Source: an uncultured candidate division Zixibacteria bacterium (lineage in GTDB: Bacteria > Zixibacteria > MSB-5A5 > GN15 > PGXB01). Taken from it: DNA of 60,129 bases. Positions 44,001 to 53,127 of the stretch are shown here, piece by piece. The position numbers and the translations under genes are program-made. Numbering within the stretch: position 1 is the stretch's first letter; every line of letters starts with the position of its first letter. The notes under the pieces are model-generated. The model did not search any database and was not told where the DNA came from. It saw only the letters and a list, made by a program, of their open reading frames with translations. The stretch covers positions 1-60,129 of the forward strand of contig CALAMC010000030.1 of assembly GCA_937925655.1 (NCBI GenBank). Direction: 5' to 3'.

Positions 44001-45737
44001 CCCATCGAACAGCGCGATCGATACCGGCCCCCGCGATTTGAAGTAGCCATAAGTGTATCCGGCGACAAAAGACCACTTTGGCGACGGGCTGGCCACAAGG
44101 TTCAAATACGGTTGTACCGAGTAATGCTTCACATCCAGCGAATCGAGGTCATCGTTCTTGTCATATTTGCCTTTTACACCCAGCATCACGGTATGCCGCA
44201 GGTCGGGTTTATAAGTCGATGAAAATTCAAATAAGTGCGCCTTGGTCGGCTGGTTGGTAACCGCCTGGTAACGCAGTTTCTCGCGCTGGTAGTATGAAAA
44301 CAGGGTTGGACCGATCACGTCCGGCATCAGAACCTCCCGGCCGGGTGATTCGAACAGGCCGCGGAAGCTCCGCCACGGGTCGGAGGTCAATTCCAGCCGG
44401 TATTTGACCATATTGTTGTACTTTATACCGCTCCGAAAACGAAACTTCACCTGACCATAGAACTGGTTGGTTTTATAATGATATTCCGGGAGGGGATAGT
44501 CATACCGGTCGATATGATTGAATCCGGTCAAAACGCTGAAAGTGGTCGCCTTGTTCAGACGCATGATTAATTCCGCCGATATTCGGGCATCGGCCCTGTC
44601 CAGGCCGGAATATCGTGTAAAATCGAAATCGCTAATGGCCGCCGATGTGTTCGTCCCGGCCATGCCGTCCCGGTAGGTCGGCACATCGATGAACGGATCA
44701 TCGGCCGTCAGGCGCGTTCCGGTTGCGGTGGTAATCAGCCGGACTCGTTCGGACAACAAAACCGAATAATTCAGGGCACCGACCCAGGCGTCGGATTCGA
44801 GGTCGGAACGTTTGTTCTTGGCCCGGCTGTATCCGAGCGAACTTGAAAAACGTCCGTTTTTGCCCAGATCGCCTTTGAAACGAACCTTGTGCGACATCTT
44901 CTCCGTTTCAGGATAAACGCCATAAACCAGCGTCGTATCGTCATAGCTCAGTCGCGAAGAGAACTCTGCGATATTGCCGCCGTTGGCCGGGTGTTTAGCC
45001 TCGTCATAAGTACCATATAATTCATCGGCCTTTGAGTCAAAAGAACGAAATCCGAATTCATAGCCCAATGTATAATTATCTATATCACCCTGAATCCCGG
45101 CCTGAAACTGGTGCGTCTGTCTATCGACTTTGGCGGTATTCGATTCCAGATGACAGCTGAAACAGTGCGTGGACAGAATTTTCTGTTCTTCGCCTTTTTT
45201 CAGTATCGAGCGGTGCGCCGCCATGATCTTGATATTGTTCTTGCGCGACAGAAGGTATTCGAATTTGGTTCCGAATTCCTGCCGGTGCGTGTTATAATCG
45301 GCGCCCGGATCATTGACGGCGTGGGTTAGCATTTTGCCGCCCTGGGTCGTCCCGGTTCTTTCGCGGGCATTGATGTTTTCCAGCAGGTCCTGTCCCTCCT
45401 GGCGAACCAGGGATCGATAATAGACCTCGCCGCCGGCACGGTCACCCCTGATCCCCCGGGCCGTGACTTCGGCGTTCTTGTTATCATAGTAATGTCCGTC
45501 AATCCGAAAGAGCGATCCATCGCTCCGATACAAATAAAAGCCCTTGAATTCCGGCAAAAGTTCGTCATTACCGAGGTTGTACTCACCGACTTTCTTGTTA
45601 TAATCCTCGAAGCTGGTGTAATGTGAACCCAGCCAAAAAGAATAGTCGTGAGTCGGAGCCGCCTTGGCCGGTCCGTTCCCGGTGCAGATAAGAATGGCCG
45701 GAAGCAGAAAAAGGGCGATAATAATATTTCTTTTCAT
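43998..45737 (-). CDS. MtrB/PioB-family outer-membrane porin for decaheme cytochrome, interrupted by in-frame TGA
   Basis: 579 residues up to the TGA, about 733 if the stop is passed; MtrB/PioB proteins are usually about 650-750, so the full length fits only with read-through. The signal peptide is about 1-27, and the start follows AGGAGG. The rest is a run of amphipathic beta-strands with aromatic girdles (YSFWLGSHYTSF, YGQVKFRFRSGIKYNN). A heme-like CFSCH motif is at residues 192-196, where a simple porin needs none. It starts 11 bases after the MtrA/DmsE-like gene, the usual pairing in which the barrel sheathes the decaheme protein to carry electrons through the outer membrane. No MtrC-like outer cytochrome is in the window. 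Confidence 0.85.
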   Translation of the reverse strand: MKRNIIIALFLLPAILICTGNGPAKAAPTHDYSFWLGSHYTSFEDYNKKVGEYNLGNDELLPEFKGFYLYRSDGSLFRIDGHYYDNKNAEVTARGIRGDRAGGEVYYRSLVRQEGQDLLENINARERTGTTQGGKMLTHAVNDPGADYNTHRQEFGTKFEYLLSRKNNIKIMAAHRSILKKGEEQKILSTHCFSCHLESNTAKVDRQTHQFQAGIQGDIDNYTLGYEFGFRSFDSKADELYGTYDEAKHPANGGNIAEFSSRLSYDDTTLVYGVYPETEKMSHKVRFKGDLGKNGRFSSSLGYSRAKNKRSDLESDAWVGALNYSVLLSERVRLITTATGTRLTADDPFIDVPTYRDGMAGTNTSAAISDFDFTRYSGLDRADARISAELIMRLNKATTFSVLTGFNHIDRYDYPLPEYHYKTNQFYGQVKFRFRSGIKYNNMVKYRLELTSDPWRSFRGLFESPGREVLMPDVIGPTLFSYYQREKLRYQAVTNQPTKAHLFEFSSTYKPDLRHTVMLGVKGKYDKNDDLDSLDVKHYSVQPYLNLVASPSPKWSFVAGYTYGYFKSRGPVSIALFDG

Positions 45738-45748
45738 ATTTCCGCCTC

Positions 45749-46705
45749 CTATCTGGTTAATGCTCTGCCGGATGTTGAAATCGCCTGCGACGGCAGATCC
45801 GACCCGTGGATTTCAGTGTGACATTGTGTGCATTTGGTCAGCATGCCTTTCTTCCAGGCGTCCGGGGTCGATACTCCGGTTCGATCGGGCATGACGTTGA
45901 CCGTGAACTCCCCGTCCCAGCCGGGCACGGCCGCATGAAAGTGCATGGCATGACAATTGAGACACAGCGCCGGTTCCGTCAGGGTAAGCAGATTATCGGC
46001 TACGGCTCCGTGCGGGGCGTGGCAGATCAGGCAGTCTTCGACCACCGGGGCATGCTCGTACACGAACGGCCCTTCGATTTCCGCGTGACAGCTGAAGCAT
46101 AACTCGCGTCCCGTGGCGTTTTGTGTCAACTTGCCGCCCCCTCCGTGAACGCCGTGGCAATCCAGGCAGGAAAGCTTGCCCTCACGAATGGGATGGTGCG
46201 ATGGCATGTATGATGCCGCGCGGACGTCGGCGTGACAGCCATAACACAACTCCGGCGATGACAAAGCGCTTGACTCACCGGGACCGGTGTGAATTTTATG
46301 GCATCCGGAGCAGTTGACATCGGCCGCATTATGGTGGGACGTGTTCCAATCGTCGAATACCGCTGTATTATGGCAGTTAAGACAAAGAGGTGTACTTTGG
46401 AATTGATCACCCATCGACGGATTGCCGATCAGGGCCGGGTCCGCCTCTTCGATATGGGCCGACCCCGGTCCGTGACAGGATTCGCACGTGACCGTCCCGC
46501 GCGAATCATCGACCGAAAAGGCCAGCCCGTGCACGGTTTGGTTGAACGCCGACGTAACCTCCTCGTGACAATCACCGCAGGTGGCGCTGCCGACATACTG
46601 CGCGCCCGGAAGTGTCTGATTGGCTAACGCCGTCGGCCGTAGTGGCAGCATTATCACCACAGCAATTATCATTAGTGCGGGAAATTTGGTTCGCCGAAAC
46701 CTCAT
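45749..46705 (-). CDS. MtrA/DmsE-family periplasmic decaheme c-type cytochrome
   Basis: 318 residues. The signal peptide is about 1-28; the start follows GGGGGG. Ten CxxCH motifs are present: CGDCH, CESCH, CLNCH, CSGCH, CYGCH, CLDCH, CFSCH, CLICH, CLNCH and CTQCH. Length and number match the DmsE/MtrA family, which forms a heme wire inside an MtrB-type porin. It is the first gene of a two-gene operon with that porin. Electrons probably come from the 11-heme membrane cytochrome encoded on the opposite strand and go to an extracellular acceptor such as iron oxide, DMSO or a partner cell; the acceptor is not shown by the sequence. Confidence 0.94.
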   Translation of the reverse strand: MRFRRTKFPALMIIAVVIMLPLRPTALANQTLPGAQYVGSATCGDCHEEVTSAFNQTVHGLAFSVDDSRGTVTCESCHGPGSAHIEEADPALIGNPSMGDQFQSTPLCLNCHNTAVFDDWNTSHHNAADVNCSGCHKIHTGPGESSALSSPELCYGCHADVRAASYMPSHHPIREGKLSCLDCHGVHGGGGKLTQNATGRELCFSCHAEIEGPFVYEHAPVVEDCLICHAPHGAVADNLLTLTEPALCLNCHAMHFHAAVPGWDGEFTVNVMPDRTGVSTPDAWKKGMLTKCTQCHTEIHGSDLPSQAISTSGRALTR

Positions 46706-47194
46706 AGATAACCCCCCGTTAAATTGTTTGAAGTGTTCGTTTATTTTTTCAGTCGTCTAATATCGGGTCATGCTCAAAAATGAGAATGTCAGGCCGCCGT
46801 AACCGGCCACATATGGAATTCCCATCCTGTCGTCGATTCGAAAATTCCACTATTATAATATGGTGCATGGTCAAAATAGAAAAATGGCATCGACGGAGTT
46901 TGCGTGCATTGCCGTCGATATTACTCACAAATTAACCCCCCACCATTTCATAAGTCCTGCCTTACCGCCTGGTTGGCGCAGGCAAACTACCGGGCGTCAG
47001 CCATACATGTTTGAATCCAAGATAAGACAGGAGTTTATGCCCGGCAACCAAAAAAATCGCCATCGGGCATGACACCGGATTTTCTTATGGAAAATCGAAC
47101 CGTTAAATACTCCCGGAATTATTCTTAACTGCACTAAATTTGTCCTCTTTATCCGGGTATTATAATACACTGCGAAAGTAAATTGCAGAATAGC
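46706..47194. other. 489-base gap without a gene, upstream of the decaheme operon
   Basis: It should contain the promoter of the mtrA-like/mtrB-like operon. A perfect minus-strand TATAAT occurs at 46852-46857, but no good -35 box sits at the right distance, so an activator may be required. An inverted repeat ATGCCCG/CGGGCAT is at 47037-47043 and 47064-47070. No GTGA-N6-TCAC palindrome was found here. Nothing else can be named. Confidence 0.4.
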
Positions 47195-49417
47195 CTAAAA
47201 TAGCTTTTGACCGTCTTTATCGCTGAAAATCGTCGGTAATCCGATCATCACCACCGACCGCAGGGGACAGGGTGATTCGCCGCTGCCGGCATGGGCTTTG
47301 GCATAGACACCGTCAACGGCCCGGGTGGCGTTGCGGTACATGTGGTCCTCACCGATTTTTTCGTAAAGATGGGTTCGGCGCAGAACATCGAGGACGTCGT
47401 CGTTCAGCCCGCTGAATGAGATATCATACCCTGCCTCGCGGATGCGGCTGACCAGAATGGCCAACATATCTTCACCCGATGCGTCCATTTCATTGATACC
47501 GTTGCCGACAATGATAATATGCCGCAGTTCCGGCATGCCGGATATTAGTTCCAGAATCTGTTCTTCAAGATAGCTGACATTGGCAAAATAAAGAGAACCG
47601 TTATACCTTATCAGGGCAATATGACGACATTGTCGCAGGCTAAACCTTTTCTGATTGCGAAAGGTCCCGTCCGGGTGCAGTGATAGCAAGGCCATGTCGG
47701 GTTTCATGCCGCGTAGAAGATGTAGCATTAAAGATAGGCCGACACCGATCATAATACCCCGGTCAAGGTGTGGCGCGAAGGCCAGAGTCGCCAGAAACGT
47801 GATAATACCTATGGCGCCGTCATACTTCTGCGCTTTCCAGGCGTGTATGAACCCGCGAACATTTATCAGGCCGATGACCGCCATCATAATTATCGCGGCC
47901 AGCACCGCCTGCGGCAGATGATACAGCAAAGGAGTAAGAAATAGCAGTGTAACCGCCACCAACCCGCTGCTGAAAACATTGGACAGTCCGGTCATGGCTC
48001 CCGATTGGATGTTAACGGCCGATCTTGAAAATGATCCGGAAACCGCATAACTTTGAGAAAATGAACCGACAATATTGGCCAGGCCCTGTCCGATTAGTTC
48101 CTGGTTGGGATCGAGCCGCTGACCCGTCCGGGCGGCCATGGCCTTGGCAATGGATATGGCTTCCATGAAACCCAAAAGCGATATAATCACGGCCATAGGG
48201 AATAAAGATAACATCGTCCCGAGATTGAACCGGGGCAGGCTGATTCCCGGCAAACCCGTCGGGATGTTGCCGACGACCGCTCCGCCTCCGCTCATTGTGA
48301 TGGCGGCCGTGTTTATGGCTGAATTACCCACCTTCAGCCGCCAGTTACGGCCGTCGTCGGAAAGGTTTATTGAATTGTCATCAATGGCATAAAAACGCTT
48401 CTGCCCATCGGTGCCGTCGATACCCTTGAAATGCAGAGAGCGCATTTTTTCGCGAAGTTCATGGGCGGCTTCTTTTAATTCTTCTATTTCAATATTTATC
48501 AGGGAAATTTTGTGTTTAAGGTCCAGTACCCGCGCTGAATGATCCCCGAAAGCATCTTCCATTTGTTTAAGTTCCCCCGCCAGTGCCACTCGCTCCTCGG
48601 ATTTGTCTTCGATAATTTTTATATCCCGGTTGAACAGGCCAATCATCTCTCCGGCCTCAGCGAATTCTATCGCCGATAATTCCGTCTTATAATTGTGCTC
48701 GAATCCGACCCCCCACGAGATAACCGTGGTTATGATTACGGCCACCAGCACATTCGGTATTTTGGGCAGAAGACGTTTGAGTGAGATCATTATAAGGAAC
48801 GCCAGCGCGGCTATGGCCAGCGTGGGCCAGTGAGTGTATGACAGCGCCGCCTTGATTACATTGTAAATGGTTTCATAATGATGTTCGGCCGAATCCACGC
48901 TGACCCCGAATAGCTTGGATAGCTGGGAGGTTGCAATAATCAACGCCGCCGCATTGGTAAACCCGTTAACGACCGGATGAGACAGAAAGTTTATCACCAG
49001 GCCCAGTCTTAATATTCCCAGTAAAAATTGAAACACCCCGACCAGAAAAGCCAGTAAAATGGCGTATGCGATAAAGGCTTCGCTTCCGGTGGTAGCCAGC
49101 GGGGCCAGAGCCGTGGCCGTCATCAATGACACCACTGCAACCGGCCCGGTGGCCAGTTGATGACTCGACCCGAACAGCGAGGCCACCAGTGGCGGTAAAA
49201 AAGCGGCGTATAAACCATAATAAGCCGGCAACCCGGCCAGCTGGGCGTAAGCCATCGATTGAGGAACGAGTACCAGCGCAACCGTCAGACCGGAGATGAA
49301 ATCCTGACGGAGTTTGAAAGAATCATAATCGCGAAACCATAACAGGAAAGGAAACAGGCGTTGGGTAATTGTCAAACCCGACCCGGTCTGCCGGCTATTT
49401 CCTGTTTGGTTTAACAT
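47195..49417 (-). CDS. SulP-family anion transporter with STAS domain and coiled-coil insert
   Basis: 740 residues against about 550-600 for most bacterial SulP proteins. The N-terminal signature is clear (DFISGLTVALVLVPQSMAYA, residues 39-58), then GLYAAFLPPLVASLFGSS and further helices. Between about 245 and 385 there is an inserted soluble stretch whose 262-330 portion is a heptad-rich coiled coil (EDKSEERVALAGELKQMEDA). The transport core resumes at VGNIPTGLP. A STAS domain occupies about 590-700. Family members move sulfate, bicarbonate or other anions; the substrate here is unknown. The last 40 residues form a tail of no known type. It stands alone. Confidence 0.9.
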   Translation of the reverse strand: MLNQTGNSRQTGSGLTITQRLFPFLLWFRDYDSFKLRQDFISGLTVALVLVPQSMAYAQLAGLPAYYGLYAAFLPPLVASLFGSSHQLATGPVAVVSLMTATALAPLATTGSEAFIAYAILLAFLVGVFQFLLGILRLGLVINFLSHPVVNGFTNAAALIIATSQLSKLFGVSVDSAEHHYETIYNVIKAALSYTHWPTLAIAALAFLIMISLKRLLPKIPNVLVAVIITTVISWGVGFEHNYKTELSAIEFAEAGEMIGLFNRDIKIIEDKSEERVALAGELKQMEDAFGDHSARVLDLKHKISLINIEIEELKEAAHELREKMRSLHFKGIDGTDGQKRFYAIDDNSINLSDDGRNWRLKVGNSAINTAAITMSGGGAVVGNIPTGLPGISLPRFNLGTMLSLFPMAVIISLLGFMEAISIAKAMAARTGQRLDPNQELIGQGLANIVGSFSQSYAVSGSFSRSAVNIQSGAMTGLSNVFSSGLVAVTLLFLTPLLYHLPQAVLAAIIMMAVIGLINVRGFIHAWKAQKYDGAIGIITFLATLAFAPHLDRGIMIGVGLSLMLHLLRGMKPDMALLSLHPDGTFRNQKRFSLRQCRHIALIRYNGSLYFANVSYLEEQILELISGMPELRHIIIVGNGINEMDASGEDMLAILVSRIREAGYDISFSGLNDDVLDVLRRTHLYEKIGEDHMYRNATRAVDGVYAKAHAGSGESPCPLRSVVMIGLPTIFSDKDGQKLF

Positions 49418-49668
49418 AAGCCACTATTATCCCAAAATCCCGGAATTCCCGGAATTCGAGCGGGTCTTATATCGTATCGCAGTATCTCGGACGCAATGCT
49501 TCGATTTGCAACCGTGCCCGTATCCCGCCCGATTTGATCATTTAAGGCATGAAATTATAACATAAGAAGACTTAAGGCAAGACCAAACTGGCCGGATTGA
49601 ATATTGTCTATCGAAAAGATTTTTTATTGCCAACAGGATTGCCCATATATATTTATTGATATATCGCC

Positions 49669-49697
49669 TTGCCTTGATACGGCAGCGGCGTTATAAT
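49669..49697 (+). promoter_or_regulatory. Probable sigma70-type promoter of the phosphorelay operon
   Basis: TTGCCT (49669-49674), a 17-base spacer and a perfect TATAAT (49692-49697), with RNA start predicted near 49704 and start codon at 49740. The rest of the 322-base gap 49418-49739 holds only a short tandem CCGGAATTC near 49440 and nothing else recognisable. Confidence 0.6.
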
Positions 49698-49739
49698 TGG
49701 TGAGTGTTTTGAGGTATCCACCCCGGCAAGGGAGAGCAG

Positions 49740-50987
49740 GTGGCTGTCATATCCATATTCAGCGGAACATATTGTCACGGCGATGAAATCGCAGGCAAGG
49801 TGGCCGGAAAACTTCATTATGAATTGATTGAACAAAAGCTGTATCAATTGACGGCCGAAAAGTACGACATGTCCCCAGACAAATTGCTTAAATCCATGCT
49901 GGGCAAAGCTACCTTCCTAAACAGATTGACCCGTGACCGGGAAAAAAATGTTGCTCGCATTAAATTTATTCTGGCCGAAATGGCCGCATCCGACAACGTT
50001 GTTATAACCGGCCCGGCCGGACATCTTTTCCCGCGGACAATTGCCCACTTTTTGCGGGTCTGTGTTATTGCCAATTTCGATTATCGGGTGAAACAGGCTA
50101 TGTGCGAAAGCTCTCTGTCGGAAAAGGATGCTCAAAAATTGATTCGTAAGGATGACGCCGAACGTCTGGAATGGACAAGTTACTTATTCGGCAAGCCGCC
50201 ATACGATGACTCTCTATACGATATGGTTATTCCCACCCATACGGTTACGGTGGATGATGCCGTCCGAACCATATGCGATATTGCCGCCGGCGAGCAGTTG
50301 GCCACCACCGAACGTTCGCAAAAGGCGGCCGAGGACTTTGTCCTCGGGGCCCGCGTAAATTTGGCCTTGGTGGAGGCCGGACACGATGTCGAAGTGGCTT
50401 CCGCCAATGGCCGTGTTTTTATTACTATCAATAAAGACGTTATGCGAATGAAGCAATTTCAGGATGAGTTGAAAGAAGCGGCCTTGAAAGTCAAAGGTGT
50501 CGAAGATGTGGAAATTCGCATCGGCCAGAAATTCCAGGCTTCATCCATGAATCCGTGGGCCAATATTGAGGTTCCGCCCAAAATCCTGTTGGTGGACGAT
50601 GAGCAGGAGTTTGTTCAAACCCTGTCCGAAAGATTACAGACCCGCAATCTGGAATCCTCGGTTGTATACGATGGTGAACAGGCGCTGGAATTCGTCAAAA
50701 AGGATGAACCCGACGTTATGGTTCTCGATTTGATGATGCCGGGCATCGATGGAATTGAGGTTTTGAGAAGAATTAAACGGGATCACCCGCGCGTCGAAGT
50801 GATCATTCTGACCGGGCATGGCTCCAAACGTGAAGAAGAGCTGGCCGAGGATTTGGGGGCATATGCCTATCTGCGGAAACCGGTCGATATCGACCTGCTC
50901 GCCCGCGTCATGAATGAGGCCTATCAAAAAATAAACCGGTTGAAAGACGCCGGACAGAGTTTCGCTGACGGCAACGATAAATTCTAA
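49740..50987 (+). CDS. Fusion of cytidylate-kinase-like domain, BON-like domain and response-regulator receiver
   Basis: 415 residues, GTG start preceded by GGGAGAG. Residues 1-185 resemble the cytidylate-kinase-like family (VISIFSGTYCHGDEIAGKVA at the front, then ITGPAGHLFPRT, RVKQAMCESSLSEKDAQKLI and DMVIPTHTVTVDDAV); the phosphate-binding loop GTYCHGDE is poor, so kinase activity is doubtful. Residues about 200-263 look like a BON or small alpha/beta domain (VNLALVEAGHDVEVASANGR). Residues 280-400 are a receiver with acceptor Asp330 in VLDLMMPG. It begins a five-gene operon of kinases and receivers and may bind a nucleotide or phospholipid signal and relay it by phosphorylation. No DNA-binding domain is present. 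Confidence 0.85.
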   Translation: MAVISIFSGTYCHGDEIAGKVAGKLHYELIEQKLYQLTAEKYDMSPDKLLKSMLGKATFLNRLTRDREKNVARIKFILAEMAASDNVVITGPAGHLFPRTIAHFLRVCVIANFDYRVKQAMCESSLSEKDAQKLIRKDDAERLEWTSYLFGKPPYDDSLYDMVIPTHTVTVDDAVRTICDIAAGEQLATTERSQKAAEDFVLGARVNLALVEAGHDVEVASANGRVFITINKDVMRMKQFQDELKEAALKVKGVEDVEIRIGQKFQASSMNPWANIEVPPKILLVDDEQEFVQTLSERLQTRNLESSVVYDGEQALEFVKKDEPDVMVLDLMMPGIDGIEVLRRIKRDHPRVEVIILTGHGSKREEELAEDLGAYAYLRKPVDIDLLARVMNEAYQKINRLKDAGQSFADGNDKF

Positions 50988-51018
50988 GCGGAAATAAACA
51001 TTCGGGGCAATTGCCCGG

Positions 51019-52752
51019 ATGCAGGTATGTTTGAAGGCATTTGATTTTATGGAAGAACTGCATACCCACGATTCGATTCACATTGAAGGTGATCCGAGCC
51101 AGGCCCTTCCCAGGTATCGGCGGTTACGCCGTATCTCGGTCATTGCCACGTCGCTGGTGGCGCTGATTCCGCTGTTTATTTTGGTCATGATTAATTACTA
51201 CCAGGATCAGGAATCATACCATGCCGAAACCAGATATACGATCGCACGGATTCTGTCGAATAACAAACGGACGCTTGAATTCGTGGTGGCGGAACGGCGC
51301 GCCGCCCTGTCGTTGATTATAACCCAGCATCCCTATCGCGTCCTTGGCGAAACCGATCGACTGAAAACGGTCTTGAAAGACCTCAACAGCTCCTTCGGAG
51401 GCTTTGTTGACCTCGGCCTGATCGATTCCCTGGGAAATCAGACGGTATATGTCGGACCGTATGATTTACGGGGAAAAAATTATAAAGACCAGGCCTGGTT
51501 TAATGAAGTTATGGTACGCGGCGAGTACGTAAGCGACGTCTTCATGGGCCACCGAAACCTGCCGCACTTTGTAATTGCCTTCCGGCACGAAAGTATTGAC
51601 GGTGATTTTTTTATACTCCGCGCCACCATTGACATGGAAATGATTAACAGGATCTTTTATGCGCTCGACCTTGACCCCGGCACCGATGCCTTCCTGATCA
51701 ATCAGCAGGGCATATTGCAGACCAACTCGATGACTTATGGATCGGTATTGGGCAAAATAAATTTCGAAGCTCCCCGGGGTCTCCGGCAACGTGAAGTCAT
51801 TGGCGAATACGAAGAACAGGGTAAGTGGCTGACCACGGGATACACGTATATTGAAAATACGCCGTTCATTCTTATGGTTATCAAACAGCGTGAGAAACCG
51901 TTCATGCACTGGTTTTATCGCCGGACGGGTCTGCTGTGGTTTCTGGTTGTCAGTTCCGCGCTTATTATTGCCGTTGTCATATATGGCGCCGGGCATACGA
52001 TAAAAAGATTACGGGAACTGGATAAACGCCGGGCGCGGATTTTTCATAATATCGAATATACCAACAAGATGGCCACTATCGGCCGCATGGCCGCCGGGGT
52101 GGCCCATGAAATCAATAATCCCCTGGCTATCATTAACGAAAAAGCCGGGCTTCTCAATGACATGGCCAATCGTATTCCCGATTTGCCCCAGAAAGATAAA
52201 TTCATGGGACTTGCCGATTCAATAACGAAATCGGTGGAACGATGCAGCCGCGTGACGCACCGTCTGCTGGGGTTTGCCCGCCGTATGGACAGCCGCAAGG
52301 AAACGATTGACTTGAAAGAACTTCTCGAAGAAGTGGTCGGATTCCAGAAAACCGAATTGGTTCATCGCGATATTAACGTGTCATTTAATATTCCTCCCGA
52401 CCTGAAACCGATTGAATGCGACCGGGGACAACTTCAACAGGTCTTTTTGAATATCATCAACAATGCTTTTACGGCGGTTGATGTCGGTGGGCGCATTGAT
52501 ATTGCGGTCGAAGAATCCGGGGACGATATGGTTAAGGTCACGTTCACGGACAACGGCACCGGTATTCCTGAAAAGGACTTGAAAAATATTTTTGAACCGT
52601 TCTATTCGACCAAAGGCGAATTCGGGACGGGGCTGGGTTTGTCCATTACCCGGGACATTATCCAGAAACTCGAAGGGCGGATCGACGTGCAAAGCAAAGT
52701 GGGCACGGGAACCAGTTTCACCGTCAGTCTGCCGCGACGGGCTAAGTATTAG
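51019..52752 (+). CDS. Cache-domain sensor histidine kinase
   Basis: 577 residues; Met11 (51049) is a possible alternative start and neither has a strong ribosome site. Helix 1 is at about 42-62, then an external double-Cache domain (about 65-300, with TDAFLINQQGILQTNS and YKDQAWFNEVM), and helix 2 at about 307-328. HisKA has AAGVAHEINNPLAI with His363. The ATPase domain has FLNIINNAFTAV, DNGTGIPEKD and GTGLGLSI, so it is intact. It lies 31 bases after the receiver fusion and 9 bases before a single receiver, so it is the phosphate source of this operon. The ligand may be a small organic acid or amino acid, by family analogy. Confidence 0.93.
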   Translation: MQVCLKAFDFMEELHTHDSIHIEGDPSQALPRYRRLRRISVIATSLVALIPLFILVMINYYQDQESYHAETRYTIARILSNNKRTLEFVVAERRAALSLIITQHPYRVLGETDRLKTVLKDLNSSFGGFVDLGLIDSLGNQTVYVGPYDLRGKNYKDQAWFNEVMVRGEYVSDVFMGHRNLPHFVIAFRHESIDGDFFILRATIDMEMINRIFYALDLDPGTDAFLINQQGILQTNSMTYGSVLGKINFEAPRGLRQREVIGEYEEQGKWLTTGYTYIENTPFILMVIKQREKPFMHWFYRRTGLLWFLVVSSALIIAVVIYGAGHTIKRLRELDKRRARIFHNIEYTNKMATIGRMAAGVAHEINNPLAIINEKAGLLNDMANRIPDLPQKDKFMGLADSITKSVERCSRVTHRLLGFARRMDSRKETIDLKELLEEVVGFQKTELVHRDINVSFNIPPDLKPIECDRGQLQQVFLNIINNAFTAVDVGGRIDIAVEESGDDMVKVTFTDNGTGIPEKDLKNIFEPFYSTKGEFGTGLGLSITRDIIQKLEGRIDVQSKVGTGTSFTVSLPRRAKY

Positions 52753-52761
52753 GTTTGGACA

Positions 52762-53127
52762 ATGAGTGAATTTAAAGTGCTTCTTATCGACGATGAGCAG
52801 GAACTGGTATCCACCCTCGTGGAACGACTGCAATACCGCGACATTGATGCCGCTTATGAATTAACCGGCTCCTCGGCCATTGAGCGCATGCGGCGCGAAA
52901 AATTCGACGTCGTCGTCCTGGATTTAAAACTGCCTGGAATCAGCGGTTCGGAAACCATGCGCGTGATTAATAAGGAACATCCGAACGTCCCCGTTTTGAT
53001 AATTACCGGTCACGGCTCGTCGGCCGAAATGCAGGACATGCCCAAAGGCGCCGCCGATTATCTGGCCAAACCGATTAATATCGATGACCTCATCGAAAAA
53101 ATGCGATACGCCATGAATAAAAAATGA
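52762..53127 (+). CDS. Single-domain response regulator
   Basis: 121 residues, only a receiver: acidic pair in LIDDE (10-11), acceptor Asp54 in VVLDLKLPG, Thr in ITGHGS and Lys in LAKP. No output domain. The start lies 9 bases after the kinase stop, and the end overlaps the next gene by 4 bases (ATGA), so production is coupled. It may act as a phosphate shuttle to the neighbouring HisKA-only protein. Confidence 0.93.
   Translation: MSEFKVLLIDDEQELVSTLVERLQYRDIDAAYELTGSSAIERMRREKFDVVVLDLKLPGISGSETMRVINKEHPNVPVLIITGHGSSAEMQDMPKGAADYLAKPINIDDLIEKMRYAMNKK

Noticed and set aside
43536..45737. Frameshift in the barrel gene
   Set aside because: Both parts lie in the same reading frame (45737 and 43937 have the same remainder modulo three) and are joined by an in-frame TGA, so no base is gained or lost.
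46852..46857. Full promoter for the decaheme cytochrome operon
   Set aside because: A perfect TATAAT is present on the minus strand, but no acceptable -35 box was found at 15-19 bases, so it was not listed as a promoter.
47037..47070. Inverted repeat ATGCCCG/CGGGCAT as terminator of the SulP gene
   Set aside because: It is about 125 bases past the stop and lacks a T-run after the stem on the relevant strand.
49436..49462. Tandem CCGGAATTC repeat as an operator
   Set aside because: Only two short units, far from both start codons, and not repeated elsewhere in the window.
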